Assembly: GCA_963576725.1 (NCBI GenBank)
Contig: OY755241.1
Span: 55,552,484-55,616,483 of the forward strand
DNA from: Azorinus chamasolen
Taxonomy: Eukaryota; Mollusca; Bivalvia; Cardiida; Solecurtidae
Direction: 5' to 3'
DNA: 64,000 nt
Shown one piece after another: positions 43,701 through 52,643 of this stretch (position 1 is its first letter; every line of letters starts with the position of its first letter). A program made the translations under genes and the position numbers. Below the pieces are notes generated by a model. It saw nothing but the letters and a program-made list of their open reading frames with translations, had not been told where the DNA came from and made no database searches.

Positions 43701-43949
43701 TTAACCCTTCTCTTGCTATTCACGTCAATATACCTAACTGTAAGTAGTGAATACCCAGATGATAAGCTCCTACAGGAGCTGTCTCATCAGGGTATGCACT
43801 ATTTACAAGTTGATTGTGCAACCAGTGCACTCCACAGCAGCGATTGCACAGCGAAATACTTGTTCACAGTGGAGATATATGTAAATATACAACAGGACAT
43901 GGGTAAAGAAGGAGAAATGTATTTTAAAATTCAGCAAGAGAAGGGTTAA
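43701..43949 (-). mobile_element. MITE family C (TTAA type)
   Basis: TTAACCCTTCTCTTGCTATT and CAGCAAGAGAAGGGTTAA. Stem CAGATGATAAGCTCCTACAG. Confidence 0.92.
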
Positions 43950-43984
43950 AACGACGTTAAACCTGATGAAAACCAAACCGAACC

Positions 43985-44130
43985 TTTTGGAGCCAATGCT
44001 CTATTTATCACAATGGTTTCAAAGCTACACGATTCTATTTTTTCCCTTTTACCTAGTAAATGCTCCTTTTTATTAGATTTACTCTAATAGAATGGGTCTA
44101 ATATAGCATATGATGGAATGGGTTAAAGAT
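43985..44130 (+). mobile_element. MITE family B, right half
   Basis: CCAATGCTCTATTTATCACA through ATATAGCATATGATGGAATG to GGGTTAA. Confidence 0.7.
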
Positions 44131-44286
44131 AGCCCAGGGAATGGGGGAATGCGTTAAATCAGTTCATTAATCCTTATCCCGCTGTAGAATAATAATGGCT
44201 GCTCAAATCTGGACTTGGTGTAATTTTGACCATTCCCAACTTTATTACGCATTTGGTAAAGTATTGACAGACAACAACTTTGTTCC

Positions 44287-44517
44287 TTAACCCATTCCTT
44301 CATAGGTTACTTTTAGACCCAACCTCTTTGAATAAATCTACCGAAAAGGAGCAATTACTAGAGATACAGTAACTATTTTAGAATTTTGAAGTTCTGAAAC
44401 CATTGTGGTAAATAGAGCATTTGCTCCTATGGAGCAAATGCTCTATTTATAACAATGGTTTCAAAAAACTGATTTTTACAGTGACGTCAAAAGGCTTCAC
44501 TATAAGAGAATGGGCCA
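44287..44517 (-). mobile_element. MITE family B (TTAA type)
   Basis: TTAACCCATTCCTTCATAGG at the left; right end ATAAGAGAATGGGCCAA (TTAA mutated). Stem GAGCATTTGCTCCTATGGAG. Confidence 0.88.
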
Positions 44518-44519
44518 AA

Positions 44520-44690
44520 CAGCATTATTACCAAGGGCTTGTTATTGTGTCAAAGACTGTAGAATACGATCTGTATAATTCCATAAGCAAACAGAGCAGA
44601 CCCTGATCACGCGGCTCCTGTGGGAGACATCTGATCTATGTCTTCTCTGTTTGCGAAAAAGATGTGCTTATAAGAGAAATGATAGAGCTA
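44520..44690 (-). mobile_element. MITE family A2, partial
   Basis: AAGACTGTAGAATACGATCT, stem GCAAACAGAGCAGACCCTGA with the apex CTCCTGTGGGAG; no TTAA ends. Confidence 0.7.
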
Positions 44691-44898
44691 GGCGCTAGAC
44701 TACAGTGATACAGAGAACTTCCAAAGAAGATTTTTGATTTTCATTCGTTTTGCACTGAAACCGTCTCCTTGTAAATTCCATTCGTTGATATATATAAATT
44801 CACTAAATTGCCTCCTGTTTTTACTACAAATACGAGCAATGCGGTACTAAAACTATAACAACTAATGCCATATTGCCGTATCCATGACAACATCTATA

Positions 44899-45338
44899 TT
44901 CAGTAAAACCTCGATAGTACGTAATATTAGTGTAGAAGAATTTAAATACTTTTAGTCATGTGGCTGCTTAACCCTTTCCCTCATAGGCTATTTTTAGATA
45001 CATCTTTGAATGAATCTACCGAAAAGGAGCATTAACTAGAGAAAAGGAAAATTTTAGAATTTTGTAGTTTGAAACCATTGTGATAAATAGAGCATTTGCT
45101 CCTATAGGAGCAAATGCTCTGTTTATCACAATGATTTCACAAAGTGACTTTTACAGAGTCGTCAAAAGTCGTCAATATGAGGGAAAGGGTTAATACAGGG
45201 TGGAAGTCATGCAGAAAGCTGCTGTATGAGCTTTCTGCATGACTTTTACCCTGAAACAAGCTGTCACCTGTCTTAAAGATAAAAAAATAACAATACATGT
45301 ACATATTTTAGTGTTAGAATAATCGAGTTTTGACTGTA
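44899..45338. mobile_element. MITE F interrupted by MITE B: direct TTAA duplication
   Basis: F runs from TTCAGTAAAACCTCGATAGT to AATCGAGTTTTGACTGTA. B body 44972-45189 (218 bp) is flanked by TTAA 44968-44971 and 45190-45193. The uninterrupted F at 3645-3852 reads GGCTGCTTAATGAATG at this point, so one TTAA became two. Confidence 0.96.
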
Positions 45339-45408
45339 CATGTAAATGCATTACAATCAGTGTAAACCTAAACCAAGTGTGACATGGAAAGGTTCATATA
45401 TTCCACAG

Positions 45409-45522
45409 AAATAGACGAGTGTGCCAGCTCGCCGTGCGTGAATGGTGGTTTATGTGTGGACCAGGTGGGCAATTACACGTGCTACTGCCGGGATGGATTT
45501 ATAGGAGCCAACTGCGAAATCA
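45409..45522 (+). CDS. EGF/Ly6 gene exon: EGF domain 2 (calcium-binding type)
   Basis: Acceptor ATATTCCACAG, donor GTACGTG. 114 nt, phase 1-1. [20 protein letters not shown], then [16 protein letters not shown]. It has the D-I-D-E start (first residue completed from the previous exon) and the D/N...Y/F spacing of calcium-binding EGF domains. Six cysteines in standard order. It follows F/B MITE nest 44899-45338 by only 70 bp. Confidence 0.9.
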
Positions 45523-45524
45523 GT

Positions 45525-46075
45525 ACGTGTAATTTGTAATAACTTTTCTCGCTTCTCAGTCGTGCTAGATAAGCTGAGTTACTAAAAATAACCGTACTAG
45601 AAATCCTTATCTAGAACACCCCGTGACTAGTGTATTCATACGCGCGATTGGGTAAAATCAATACAAGGGAAGGAATTCTTACAGAATTATACCAACATTT
45701 CTATAGGCAACAGCCTTATGAATTGAAATTAATATAAGTAATTAGCACGAATATGAAATTCTATTAATCATATAAACACTTTAAAAGCCTATTTAATTAA
45801 CTAAAGACGTTGTTTTGTAGTCACTCAGTCATTTATATGTACGCCAAAATGTAACGTTTGTGGTTGTCATTACAAATGACGTCATTTTGGTGTCACGCCT
45901 AAAGTTATGCTGCAGTCTGTTGCTATTAGATATGGACGTCGAAATACGCAATGTAAAGTAGTACTTCACAAAATGCGTTAATTTACTTGGTATTATGGCG
46001 TATATCGGCCAGAAAAATAATCAAGCATTGATTCTATTAATCTTACTCATACCTGTTTGAATGAACTCTTTGAAA
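45525..46075. other. Intron, no repeat recognised
   Basis: AT-rich unique-looking sequence. It contains two ATGACGTCATTTT-type stretches near 45885. Confidence 0.4.
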
Positions 46076-46079
46076 GAAG

Positions 46080-46305
46080 CCTTTCTATACCCCCCCCTTC
46101 ATTGAATGAACCCTTTGAGCGAACCCTTTGAATGAATCCTTCCTTTGAAGGAACCCTTTATTTGAAGGAACCCTTTATTTGAACGAATCCTTTATTTGAA
46201 TGAACCCTTTGAATGGACCCTTTCTTTGAAGGAATCCTTTCTTTGAATGAACCTTATCTTTGAATGAACCCTTTATTTGAATGAACCCTTTCTTTTGAAC
46301 ATGTA
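46080..46305. repeat. 18-22-bp minisatellite (TTTGAATGAACCC)
   Basis: About eleven degenerate units of TTTGAATGAACCCTTTA. A pyrimidine CCCCCCC run precedes it. Confidence 0.85.
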
Positions 46306-46496
46306 CTATGATTAACTTTCATCTAAAAATATTTATCAAGCAATCATCTTTACATGAATATTCACCGGGTAAAGGGTTAACTCTTTATACACTATATGCG
46401 AACATGATCCAGGTAAGACGCATTGGAACCCGGCGTCTCGGCAGGATCCAAACAATTCACCACGTTCATTGTACTATTAATAACTATAGGAAGTGT

Positions 46497-46622
46497 TGCA
46501 GATGACAATTGTAACAGACGACAATCATTGCAGACGACAATTGTGACAGACGACAATCATTACAGACGACAATTGTAACAGACGACACTCATTGCAGACG
46601 ACAATTGTTGCAGATTACAATT
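46497..46622. repeat. 17-bp / 34-bp minisatellite (GACGACAATYRT)
   Basis: Alternating units GTAACAGACGACAATCATT and GCAGACGACAATT, repeated about seven times. Confidence 0.88.
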
Positions 46623-46682
46623 ATTTGAAAGAGGGTCGCGACAACTATGTTCAATATAAACATTTTGGTTTTCCTTTTCCAG

Positions 46683-46796
46683 ACATAGATGAATGTGCGT
46701 TAAGTCCATGTATGCACGGGGCCACTTGTGTTGATGGCATCGCAAACTACACCTGCATCTGCAGCCCTGGGTTTACAGGGAAAAACTGTGAAATAG
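46683..46796 (+). CDS. EGF/Ly6 gene exon: EGF domain 3 (calcium-binding type)
   Basis: Acceptor CCTTTTCCAG, donor GTGACA. 114 nt, phase 1-1. [20 protein letters not shown], then [16 protein letters not shown]. Canonical calcium-binding EGF. Reading on past the donor gives a long CT-repeat frame that is intronic, not coding. Confidence 0.92.
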
Positions 46797-46798
46797 GT

Positions 46799-47040
46799 GA
46801 CAACTCTCTCTCTCTCTCGCTCTCTCCTCTATCTCTCTGTTTATCTCTCTCCCCCTACCCCTCTCTCCCCCTACCTCTCTCTCTCTCTCTCTCTCTCTGT
46901 TTATCTCTCTCTCCCCTATCTGTTTTTGTATGTCGTATGTCTGTCTGTGGCTATGGCTGTGTCTCTCTGTCTCTCTCTGTCTGTGTCTCTGTTTTTCTCT
47001 CTCCATCTTCCTTTCTCTCCCTCTCCTCTGTCTCTCTGAC
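46799..47040. repeat. CT-rich microsatellite in the intron
   Basis: Runs of CTCTCT interspersed with CCCC and TGTCTGTC, immediately after the EGF 3 donor site. Confidence 0.9.
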
Positions 47041-47079
47041 GGGCGCAGTCTAGTCAGGGTCTGCTCTGTTTGAAAAGAA

Positions 47080-47455
47080 CGTTTAGACTGTAGCCGTTAG
47101 AACAAGTCGGCCATCAGAATACAGTAGAACCTGTCTTAAGCGGCCATCAAAAAGAGGTCTAATTGTGGGTCTGTAAGACAGGTGGTAGCTTAATATCAAT
47201 AAATGAATGGCCGCTTAGGACATATTCTACTGTTTAGCTATTAGAAAATAACCGTTACCGTTAGAAGAATTTAACCGTTAGAAGAACATTGCCGTAAGTC
47301 GACCGTAGCTATTAGAATATAGCCGTTAGACGAATATAGCCGTTATAATATAGCAAAAACACTATATAACCGTCAGACTAATATAGCAATTAGAGTATAA
47401 CTGTTGGATGAATATAACAATCATAACATACACGTAAGAATATAGCTGTTAAACT
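47080..47455. repeat. Irregular minisatellite (TAGCCGTTAGAA) with a MITE G inside
   Basis: Units like ATATAGCCGTTAGAAGA, degenerate, on both sides of a G element (47121-47236: ACAGTAGAACCTGTCTTAAG to GGCCGCTTAGGACATATTCT). That G copy has lost its apical hairpin. Confidence 0.75.
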
Positions 47456-47504
47456 GCTTTTGAGTGGCTCCATTGAAAAAGGTATATTTATTATGCGTTC
47501 TTAG

Positions 47505-47621
47505 ATATTGACGAGTGCATGAGTTCCCCGTGTTCCTATGGTGGCACGTGCACGGACTTGGCCAACGGCTACCACTGCGGCGACTGCATAGCTGGTATAA
47601 CTGGGAAATCATGTGAATACA
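47505..47621 (+). CDS. EGF/Ly6 gene exon: EGF domain 4, unusual spacing
   Basis: Acceptor CGTTCTTAG, donor GTAAGTA (strong). 117 nt, phase 1-1. [20 protein letters not shown], then [17 protein letters not shown]. The fourth and fifth cysteines are separated by two residues (C-G-D-C) where EGF domains have one (C-x-C). The exon is one codon longer than its neighbours accordingly. The frame is open and splice sites are good, so it is probably a real variant domain rather than a pseudo-exon. Confidence 0.88.
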
Positions 47622-47624
47622 GTA

Positions 47625-48069
47625 AGTATAGAGCGCCGATGGTAATTTGAACATCCAATCAAATGATTCGGTTTACCTGTTAGTAATATTGAAAACGATG
47701 AATAAATGTGAAATGCGATGATTACAGTAACCGTGTGAAGAAAGAGGCTACATATAATACTCATATAATACTCGTCAATGTTTGTCATATAATTGTCAAT
47801 GATGGCCGAAACAGAAATGAATAAAATATTGATCAATACGATTGTGCAGTTGAGGGAAAAATATCTGGTCAATACTATTGAGTTAATAATATTGTCAGCT
47901 TTGCAGAGAGCTGGATGTGCTCAATAAACCTAAATGCATTCTAGTAGAAACTTCCATTCATCACCTTTGGTGTCGATTTTGCCATGTTGATGGTATGATA
48001 ATTTCAACAAGAATGAAATATTGATCAATACAATTGATGAGGCATAATACAGAATATAAAACAACTGTA
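47625..48069. other. Intron, no repeat recognised
   Basis: AT-rich; no MITE ends or frames of note. Confidence 0.4.
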
Positions 48070-48318
48070 TTAACCCTTTCCCTCATATAAACGTGTTTTA
48101 CGCCTTTGCGAACAGAGTAGACCCAGATCAGACGGCTCCTACTGGAGCCGTCTGACCAGGGTCGGCTCTGTTTGCTAATAGAATTGGATAGAACTGTTTC
48201 TTTGCTTTTTAAAATGTCTACAATGTTTCACCTTCCTTATTTCTTTATAACTATTTTGTTAATGAATATTCAGTAGGTTTTGAAATTTGGAACAAATACA
48301 GAACAGGGAAAGGGTTAA
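48070..48318 (+). mobile_element. MITE family A1 (TTAA type), best copy
   Basis: TTAACCCTTTCCCTCATATA and ACAGGGAAAGGGTTAA. Apex CGGCTCCTACTGGAGCCG. A second TTAA element begins in its right TTAA (48315) but has no clear end. Confidence 0.95.
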
Positions 48319-48508
48319 TCATTTACTCCATGAATATTCAGTAAGAAATAATGACATTATGAATATTAATTAGACAAACGCGTACAAATATGATCTTCTT
48401 TCATGAATTCTATACATATGTCATCTATGCCTTTTCAAAAATATTGTCAGAATGCCATAGCAGTTCGGATCCTCCCCGAGATAAGCAATGTCTCATCTGG
48501 ATCAAAAT

Positions 48509-49314
48509 TACAGTTGAACTTCGATATCTCGAACTCCAGGGGACTATACGAATTAGTTCGAGATAACAGACTTTCGAGTTATCCGAATCCTAATTTGGAC
48601 AAGTTTTCAAGTTCAAAGCTTAATGTAAATCTAAAAGTACAAAAATGAGTCATGCAGGAAACACCACATACAGAACCAACACTCGCCCAAACAGCAACAC
48701 AAGGAAACAACAAATGTACATAACTAGAAAAAACAACAAGAGACGCACAAAGACAAAACAAACATACAATAGGAGGAAGATGGAAGTACCGCCTTGGAAC
48801 GGTCAGTGACAAAAGTCACTGGGGGGTTAAACCGGTTTATGGGCGCCCAACCTCACTCTTATTCCATCCCCACCCTAAAAGACAAACAGTGTAAATAAAC
48901 GTATCCCCTCTCCGACTAATCTACAACAACCGCGACGGCAAATACAATGGTAAAGTGCATGTATAACGAAAACACATTTAATTGAACATACTGTATCCAC
49001 CTATCGCTAGTGTACTCAATGATTGAGCTGCAAACAGAGTAACTGTAGAAAAGTAATAAAGGGTACGACAAAAATGAAATAGTACAGATATCCGACGTTC
49101 TCCTTCCATTTCTGGATTTAAGAGGTCGCCTTCATAGAGTACTAAACCTTTCTTGTCGGAGCTTTCAGCATTACTTTAGACTTACATTAAGCTGTTACAC
49201 ATGTTTCTCCATATGCAAAGTGAGCAATTGTGTAATGTATGTTTTTAAAGGACCGAACTTTTAGTTCGAGTTATCCCGAGTTCGAGTTATAAGAGTTCGA
49301 GATATCGGAGTTAA
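48509..49314. mobile_element. MITE I interrupted by a Penelope-like 3' end
   Basis: I ends: TACAGTTGAACTTCGATATC and GTTCGAGATATCGGAGTTAA. A minus-strand Penelope-like fragment fills 48634-49159 (AAAGTACAAAAATGAGTCAT to ACCTTTCTTGTCGG). After it the I stem resumes at AGCTTTCAGCATTACTTTAG. Part of the left stem arm is missing, suggesting a deletion on insertion. Confidence 0.85.
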
Positions 49315-49327
49315 ACATGTATGTACC

Positions 49328-49401
49328 ATTCGAGGGCTTGGTGCAAAACTATTTTAACTCCTTCACAGGAGTTAGAATAGTTTTGCACCAAGTCTTCGAA
49401 T
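49328..49401. repeat. 34-bp inverted repeat next to EGF exon 5
   Basis: ATTCGAGGGCTTGGTGCAAA...ACTCC and GGAGT...TTTGCACCAAGTCTTCGAAT, three mismatches, 6-base loop. It ends 75 bp before the exon. Confidence 0.85.
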
Positions 49402-49475
49402 TGTCGTCAAAACATGTTGGTAGGACGAGTAACACTGTAATGACACCATTCTGTTGTCGTTTTTTCTTCTCGTAG

Positions 49476-49589
49476 ATATCGACGACTGCGCAAATGTCAC
49501 CTGTTTGAATAAAGGAATATGTTCAGACTCCATAGGATACTTCGAATGTAAATGTCCATTGGGCTTCACCGGAAAATACTGCGAAACTT
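49476..49589 (+). CDS. EGF/Ly6 gene exon: EGF domain 5 (calcium-binding type)
   Basis: Acceptor TTCTTCTCGTAG, donor GTAGGT. 114 nt, phase 1-1. IDDCANVTCLNKGICSDSIG, then YFECKCPLGFTGKYCE. DIDD replaces the usual DIDE. Six cysteines correctly spaced. It should splice to the Ly6 exon at 50278, which starts in phase 1. Confidence 0.9.
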
Positions 49590-49821
49590 GTAGGTTGATG
49601 CTTTTTTCTGTTTTTATTTTTCATATTGATCGACTATACCAGATGTCTAGATAAGATGGAGTAATTTCAGTCACTTTTCAAGAAAAACTCCTTTTTAATT
49701 TGTTCCTCTTGGGTCAGCTCAAAGTTGGACCGGCGCAATTTTGACTACTTCCGATTCGGTCAAGCTTTTAAAAAGCTATTGATCGAGTGTCGAACAGCTT
49801 GGATTCTGATGTGACGCTGTT

Positions 49822-50030
49822 TTAACCCTTCCACCGCCAATGTCGCATAAATGTACCACGACAAATAGTGCAGTCCCAGATCAGACGCCGCCTTTTCAAG
49901 GCGGCGTCTGATCAGAGACTTCACTTTTTGTCTTAAACTCTTATTTCTACATTTGTGCTTTACTCCTTTGAAATTTACATTTATTTATCTCATTTCCTTA
50001 TTTTACCAAATGATTTAACAAAAGTGGTCT
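49822..50030 (+). mobile_element. MITE family D (TTAA type), right end lost
   Basis: TTAACCCTTCCACCGCCAAT and the intact hairpin AGACGCCGCCTTTTCAAGGC; truncated near 50030. Confidence 0.85.
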
Positions 50031-50277
50031 GATTATAAACCATTTTGCTTGACGATTTACTTTTGACTGAGATTTACTACATGTATTTAATTGAACAGCC
50101 TATGGTCCGATGCTATAAAACTTCTCAGTCTGAGTTCATTCTGAAGTATCTTATTGGTCATATTTTGATAAAACTCTACCGAATTAGATGCATGACTACG
50201 ATTTCAGACTCAAGAACCTTGGCAATATCACAGGTAGATCGATGTCCCTTTTGAGATTTTATCCATTTTATTTTCAG

Positions 50278-50360
50278 CCGTTGGTCGAGTGTGTTACAGT
50301 TGCCTTGATTTGACTGACGTCACTTCCTGTGCCAATGAGACAATATGTGGTGCAGGGCAG
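50278..50360 (+). CDS. EGF/Ly6 gene exon: start of the second Ly6 domain
   Basis: Acceptor TTATTTTCAG, donor GTAACC. 83 nt, phase 1 in, phase 0 out. The peptide is VGRVCYSCLDLTDVTSCANE, then TICGAGQ. CY-x-C followed by two more cysteines and GxGQ is the opening of a Ly6/uPAR three-finger domain. It joins a phase-0 exon beginning ECF (51583 or 52539 here; 817 in the left copy). Confidence 0.78.
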
Positions 50361-50381
50361 GTAACCAAGTGGTTTTTATTT

Positions 50382-50596
50382 TTAACCCTTTCCTTCATGT
50401 AAACGTGTTAAACGCATTTGCAAACAGAGTAGACCCAGATCATATAGGAGCCGTCTGATCAGGGTCTGCTCCGTTTGCTAATTGAATTTGAAAGATCTGT
50501 TTATTTACTTTCTAAAGTGGCCACACTTCATTTTAACTGTTTTGTCCACGACTATTAAGTACGTATTGGAATACACATAGAACAGGAAAAGGTTAA
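50382..50596 (+). mobile_element. MITE family A1, one stem arm shortened
   Basis: TTAACCCTTTCCTTCATGTA and ACAGGAAAAGGTTAA. The left arm is shortened (CCAGATCATAGGAGCCG). Confidence 0.88.
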
Positions 50597-50751
50597 CATT
50601 TCATTCTATTTTACACAAGATTATCGTTAGCGTGTTAAAATTTACACGTTCTAATTCAAATCCCTTCATCATTCTATTTGCCACATAATGTTCATTTGCA
50701 TGTCAAAATTTACCTAGATAAACCCATTGTCAAAACAATTGTAAACTTTCA

Positions 50752-51001
50752 TTAATCCTTTCCCTTATATAAACCCGTTTTCATGCATTTGCAAACAGAG
50801 TAGACCCAAATCAGACGGCTCCTGTAGGAGCCGTCTGAACAGGGTCTGCTCCGTTTGCTACTAGAATTCGATAGATCTGTTTCTTTACTTTCTAAAATGA
50901 CTCTAATGTCCCATCTTTCATATTTCATTATAACTATTTAGTCCATGAATATTCAGTAGATATTAACATTTCAAATAAGCATAGAACATGGAAAGGGTTA
51001 A
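50752..51001 (+). mobile_element. MITE family A1 (TTAA type)
   Basis: TTAATCCTTTCCCTTATATA and ACATGGAAAGGGTTAA. Apex CGGCTCCTGTAGGAGCCG. Confidence 0.92.
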
Positions 51002-51074
51002 ATTTCATTGAATCATCTTATACCTACATGTAGTCATTGCACTAAGGCAGACGTGTAGTCAATAACCGTTTTAA

Positions 51075-51490
51075 TATGTTTTGTGTCGTCTGTTCGTCAT
51101 CACGTTTTGGTTTTGGCGCCGAGCTCTTTTGTGTGTGGCGCTATCTGTATGAATTTTTATACACTTACTTTTAAAATCAATTTGCAACGAAATTAGTGGT
51201 TCGCTCCTGTGTTATCGGAAACACATGATATTATTATATAAGTTAGCGTCAACATCAATATACTATCATCATTTGTGTTTTATATGGTGGATGTTTTGTG
51301 TCGCCTGCTTGTGCGTTACGCCACGTTTTGGTTTTGGTGCAGCACCCTTTTGTGTGTGGCGCTGTCTATGATTTTTTATACACTTAGTTTTTAAAATCAA
51401 TTTGCAACGACATTCGTGGTTCGCTCCTGTATTAGCATAAACATAGGCCAATAATATATAAGTTAGCGTTAACATCAATATGATATCATC
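51075..51490. repeat. Tandem duplication, about 216-bp unit x2
   Basis: GTTTTGTGTCG...CACGTTTTGGTTTTGG...TTGTGTGTGGCGCT...ACACTTA...CAATTTGCAACGA repeats once at a 216-bp shift, diverged. Confidence 0.82.
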
Positions 51491-51582
51491 AAGGTTTGCG
51501 CCTCTCAGTACAGATCAATACGTACAATATCAAACCCTTTGGTATGTATTATGAGGGCCATTTTTAAGTCATTTTTTCACAG

Positions 51583-51615
51583 GAATGTTTCCCTGAGCAC
51601 AAGCCTATCGATTAA
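51583..51615 (+). pseudogene. Relic Ly6 exon cut by a TTAA MITE
   Basis: Acceptor ATTTTTTCACAG then ECFPEHKPID and a stop. It is a clear duplicate of the 52539 exon start (ECFLEHEL). The stop is the TAA of the TTAA at 51612-51615, where an A2-type MITE begins. If spliced from 50278 the protein would end here. Confidence 0.7.
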
Positions 51616-52095
51616 CCATTTATACGCCTTTGCAAACAAAGTAGACCCAGATCAGACGGCCCCTACAGGGGCCATCTGATCAGGGTCTGCTCTGTTTGCT
51701 TATGAAATTATATCGGTATGATTCTACAGTTTCGGTCATGGACAAAAATTCCCGTGTTCATGTGTCATTTTAAACATAAACTCTTTTGGTGCCAAATTTA
51801 AAAGTGTCGTCTGCAATAATACTTTCATATTAAATAGAATTCTAAACTAAATAAAGGTATATTAGTAAAACATTTGTTTTTTAAAAGCTGTATGCATGGG
51901 CTAAAATAATACTGAAAACAGTGAAGTCCCAGGTCAGATGCCGCCTTGAAAAGGCGGCATCTGACCTTGGACTGCACTGTTATCAGTGGTGCCAACAGGC
52001 GACATTGGCGCCGAAAGAGTTAATCTAATTTATAATTTCAGGATATCATTATTTCTTACATTAATATTCATGAAATAAATATGTTTAAGGGTTAC
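51612..52095 (+). mobile_element. MITE A2 with MITE D nested inside
   Basis: A2 starts TTAACCATTTATACGCC with the hairpin CAGACGGCCCCTACAGGGGC. D lies at 51777-52023. The A2 tail (ATTAATATTCATGAAATAAA) ends near 52095. This is the complete version of what is truncated at the window start. Confidence 0.78.
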
Positions 52096-52538
52096 GTAGA
52101 TTTTTCAGTTCTCGTAAAAGCTTGATAGAACTAGCAACGTACACAGCTCCAGATAAGATGCGTAAATTAAAACATTTTCAAGAATAACTCCTATAGTTCT
52201 CCACCAAACCCTTTGTTATGACTACGCTTTATAATCGTCTCTCCAAGACGATTTTAAAGAGTAGTCACAGCATAGGGTTTGGTGGCTAAATGACGATTTT
52301 TAGTGTCTGAATACGCATATTTATCTGTTTTTGAACATTTTTCAAGAAGAGCTCCTTTATTTCTGCACCAAACCCTATGTTATGACCACTGTTTTTAATC
52401 GTCTCAGTGGGGAGACGATTTTAAAGAGTCGTCACACCATAGTGTTTGGTGGAGAAATGACGATTTCTAGTATCTGGGTACGCATATTTACCTTTTGCAC
52501 TGAACTTTTATTTTATGAGTTAATGCCTTTCTTTACAG

Positions 52539-52643
52539 GAATGTTTCCTTGAACACGAACTTGTTTCTCCTGGCGTATTTAACTTTAACATGGGCTGTGT
52601 ACCGACAAAGATGTGCGACTACTTGCCATGCCAGGCGCGGCGA
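52539..52643 (+). pseudogene. Terminal Ly6 exon, frameshifted copy
   Basis: Identical start to 817-1002 (ECFLEHEL, GCVPTKMCDYL), but 11 bp present in the left copy (905-915) are missing. The frame runs into PCQARR and a stop at 52641-52643. The CC...CN ending that closes the Ly6 fold is lost. A short CAT repeat at the breakpoint suggests slippage. This is the only last exon available to the EGF gene at 39-50 kb in this assembly. Confidence 0.82.

Larger units (their letters stand above)
39249..52643 (+). other. EGF/Ly6 multidomain gene (partial; 5' end not found)
   Basis: Nine exons in one orientation: Ly6 middle (39249-39320), Ly6 end (41277-41385), five EGF exons (43130, 45409, 46683, 47505, 49476), Ly6 start (50278-50360) and a damaged terminal exon (52539-52643). 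Phases agree: the first Ly6 exon pair joins in phase 0, and the Ly6 end exon leaves phase 1. All EGF exons are 1-1, and the 50278 exon converts phase 1 to 0 for the last exon. The predicted layout is Ly6 - EGF x5 - Ly6, an extracellular or cell-surface protein. The exon encoding the start of the first Ly6 domain and any signal peptide must lie upstream and were not found. Introns are packed with MITEs and minisatellites. Protein-level family beyond the domains is unknown. Confidence 0.72.

Noticed and set aside
46592..47053. 153-codon protein including an EGF domain
   Set aside because: Only 46683-46796 is exon. The rest is minisatellite upstream and CT microsatellite past a good splice donor.
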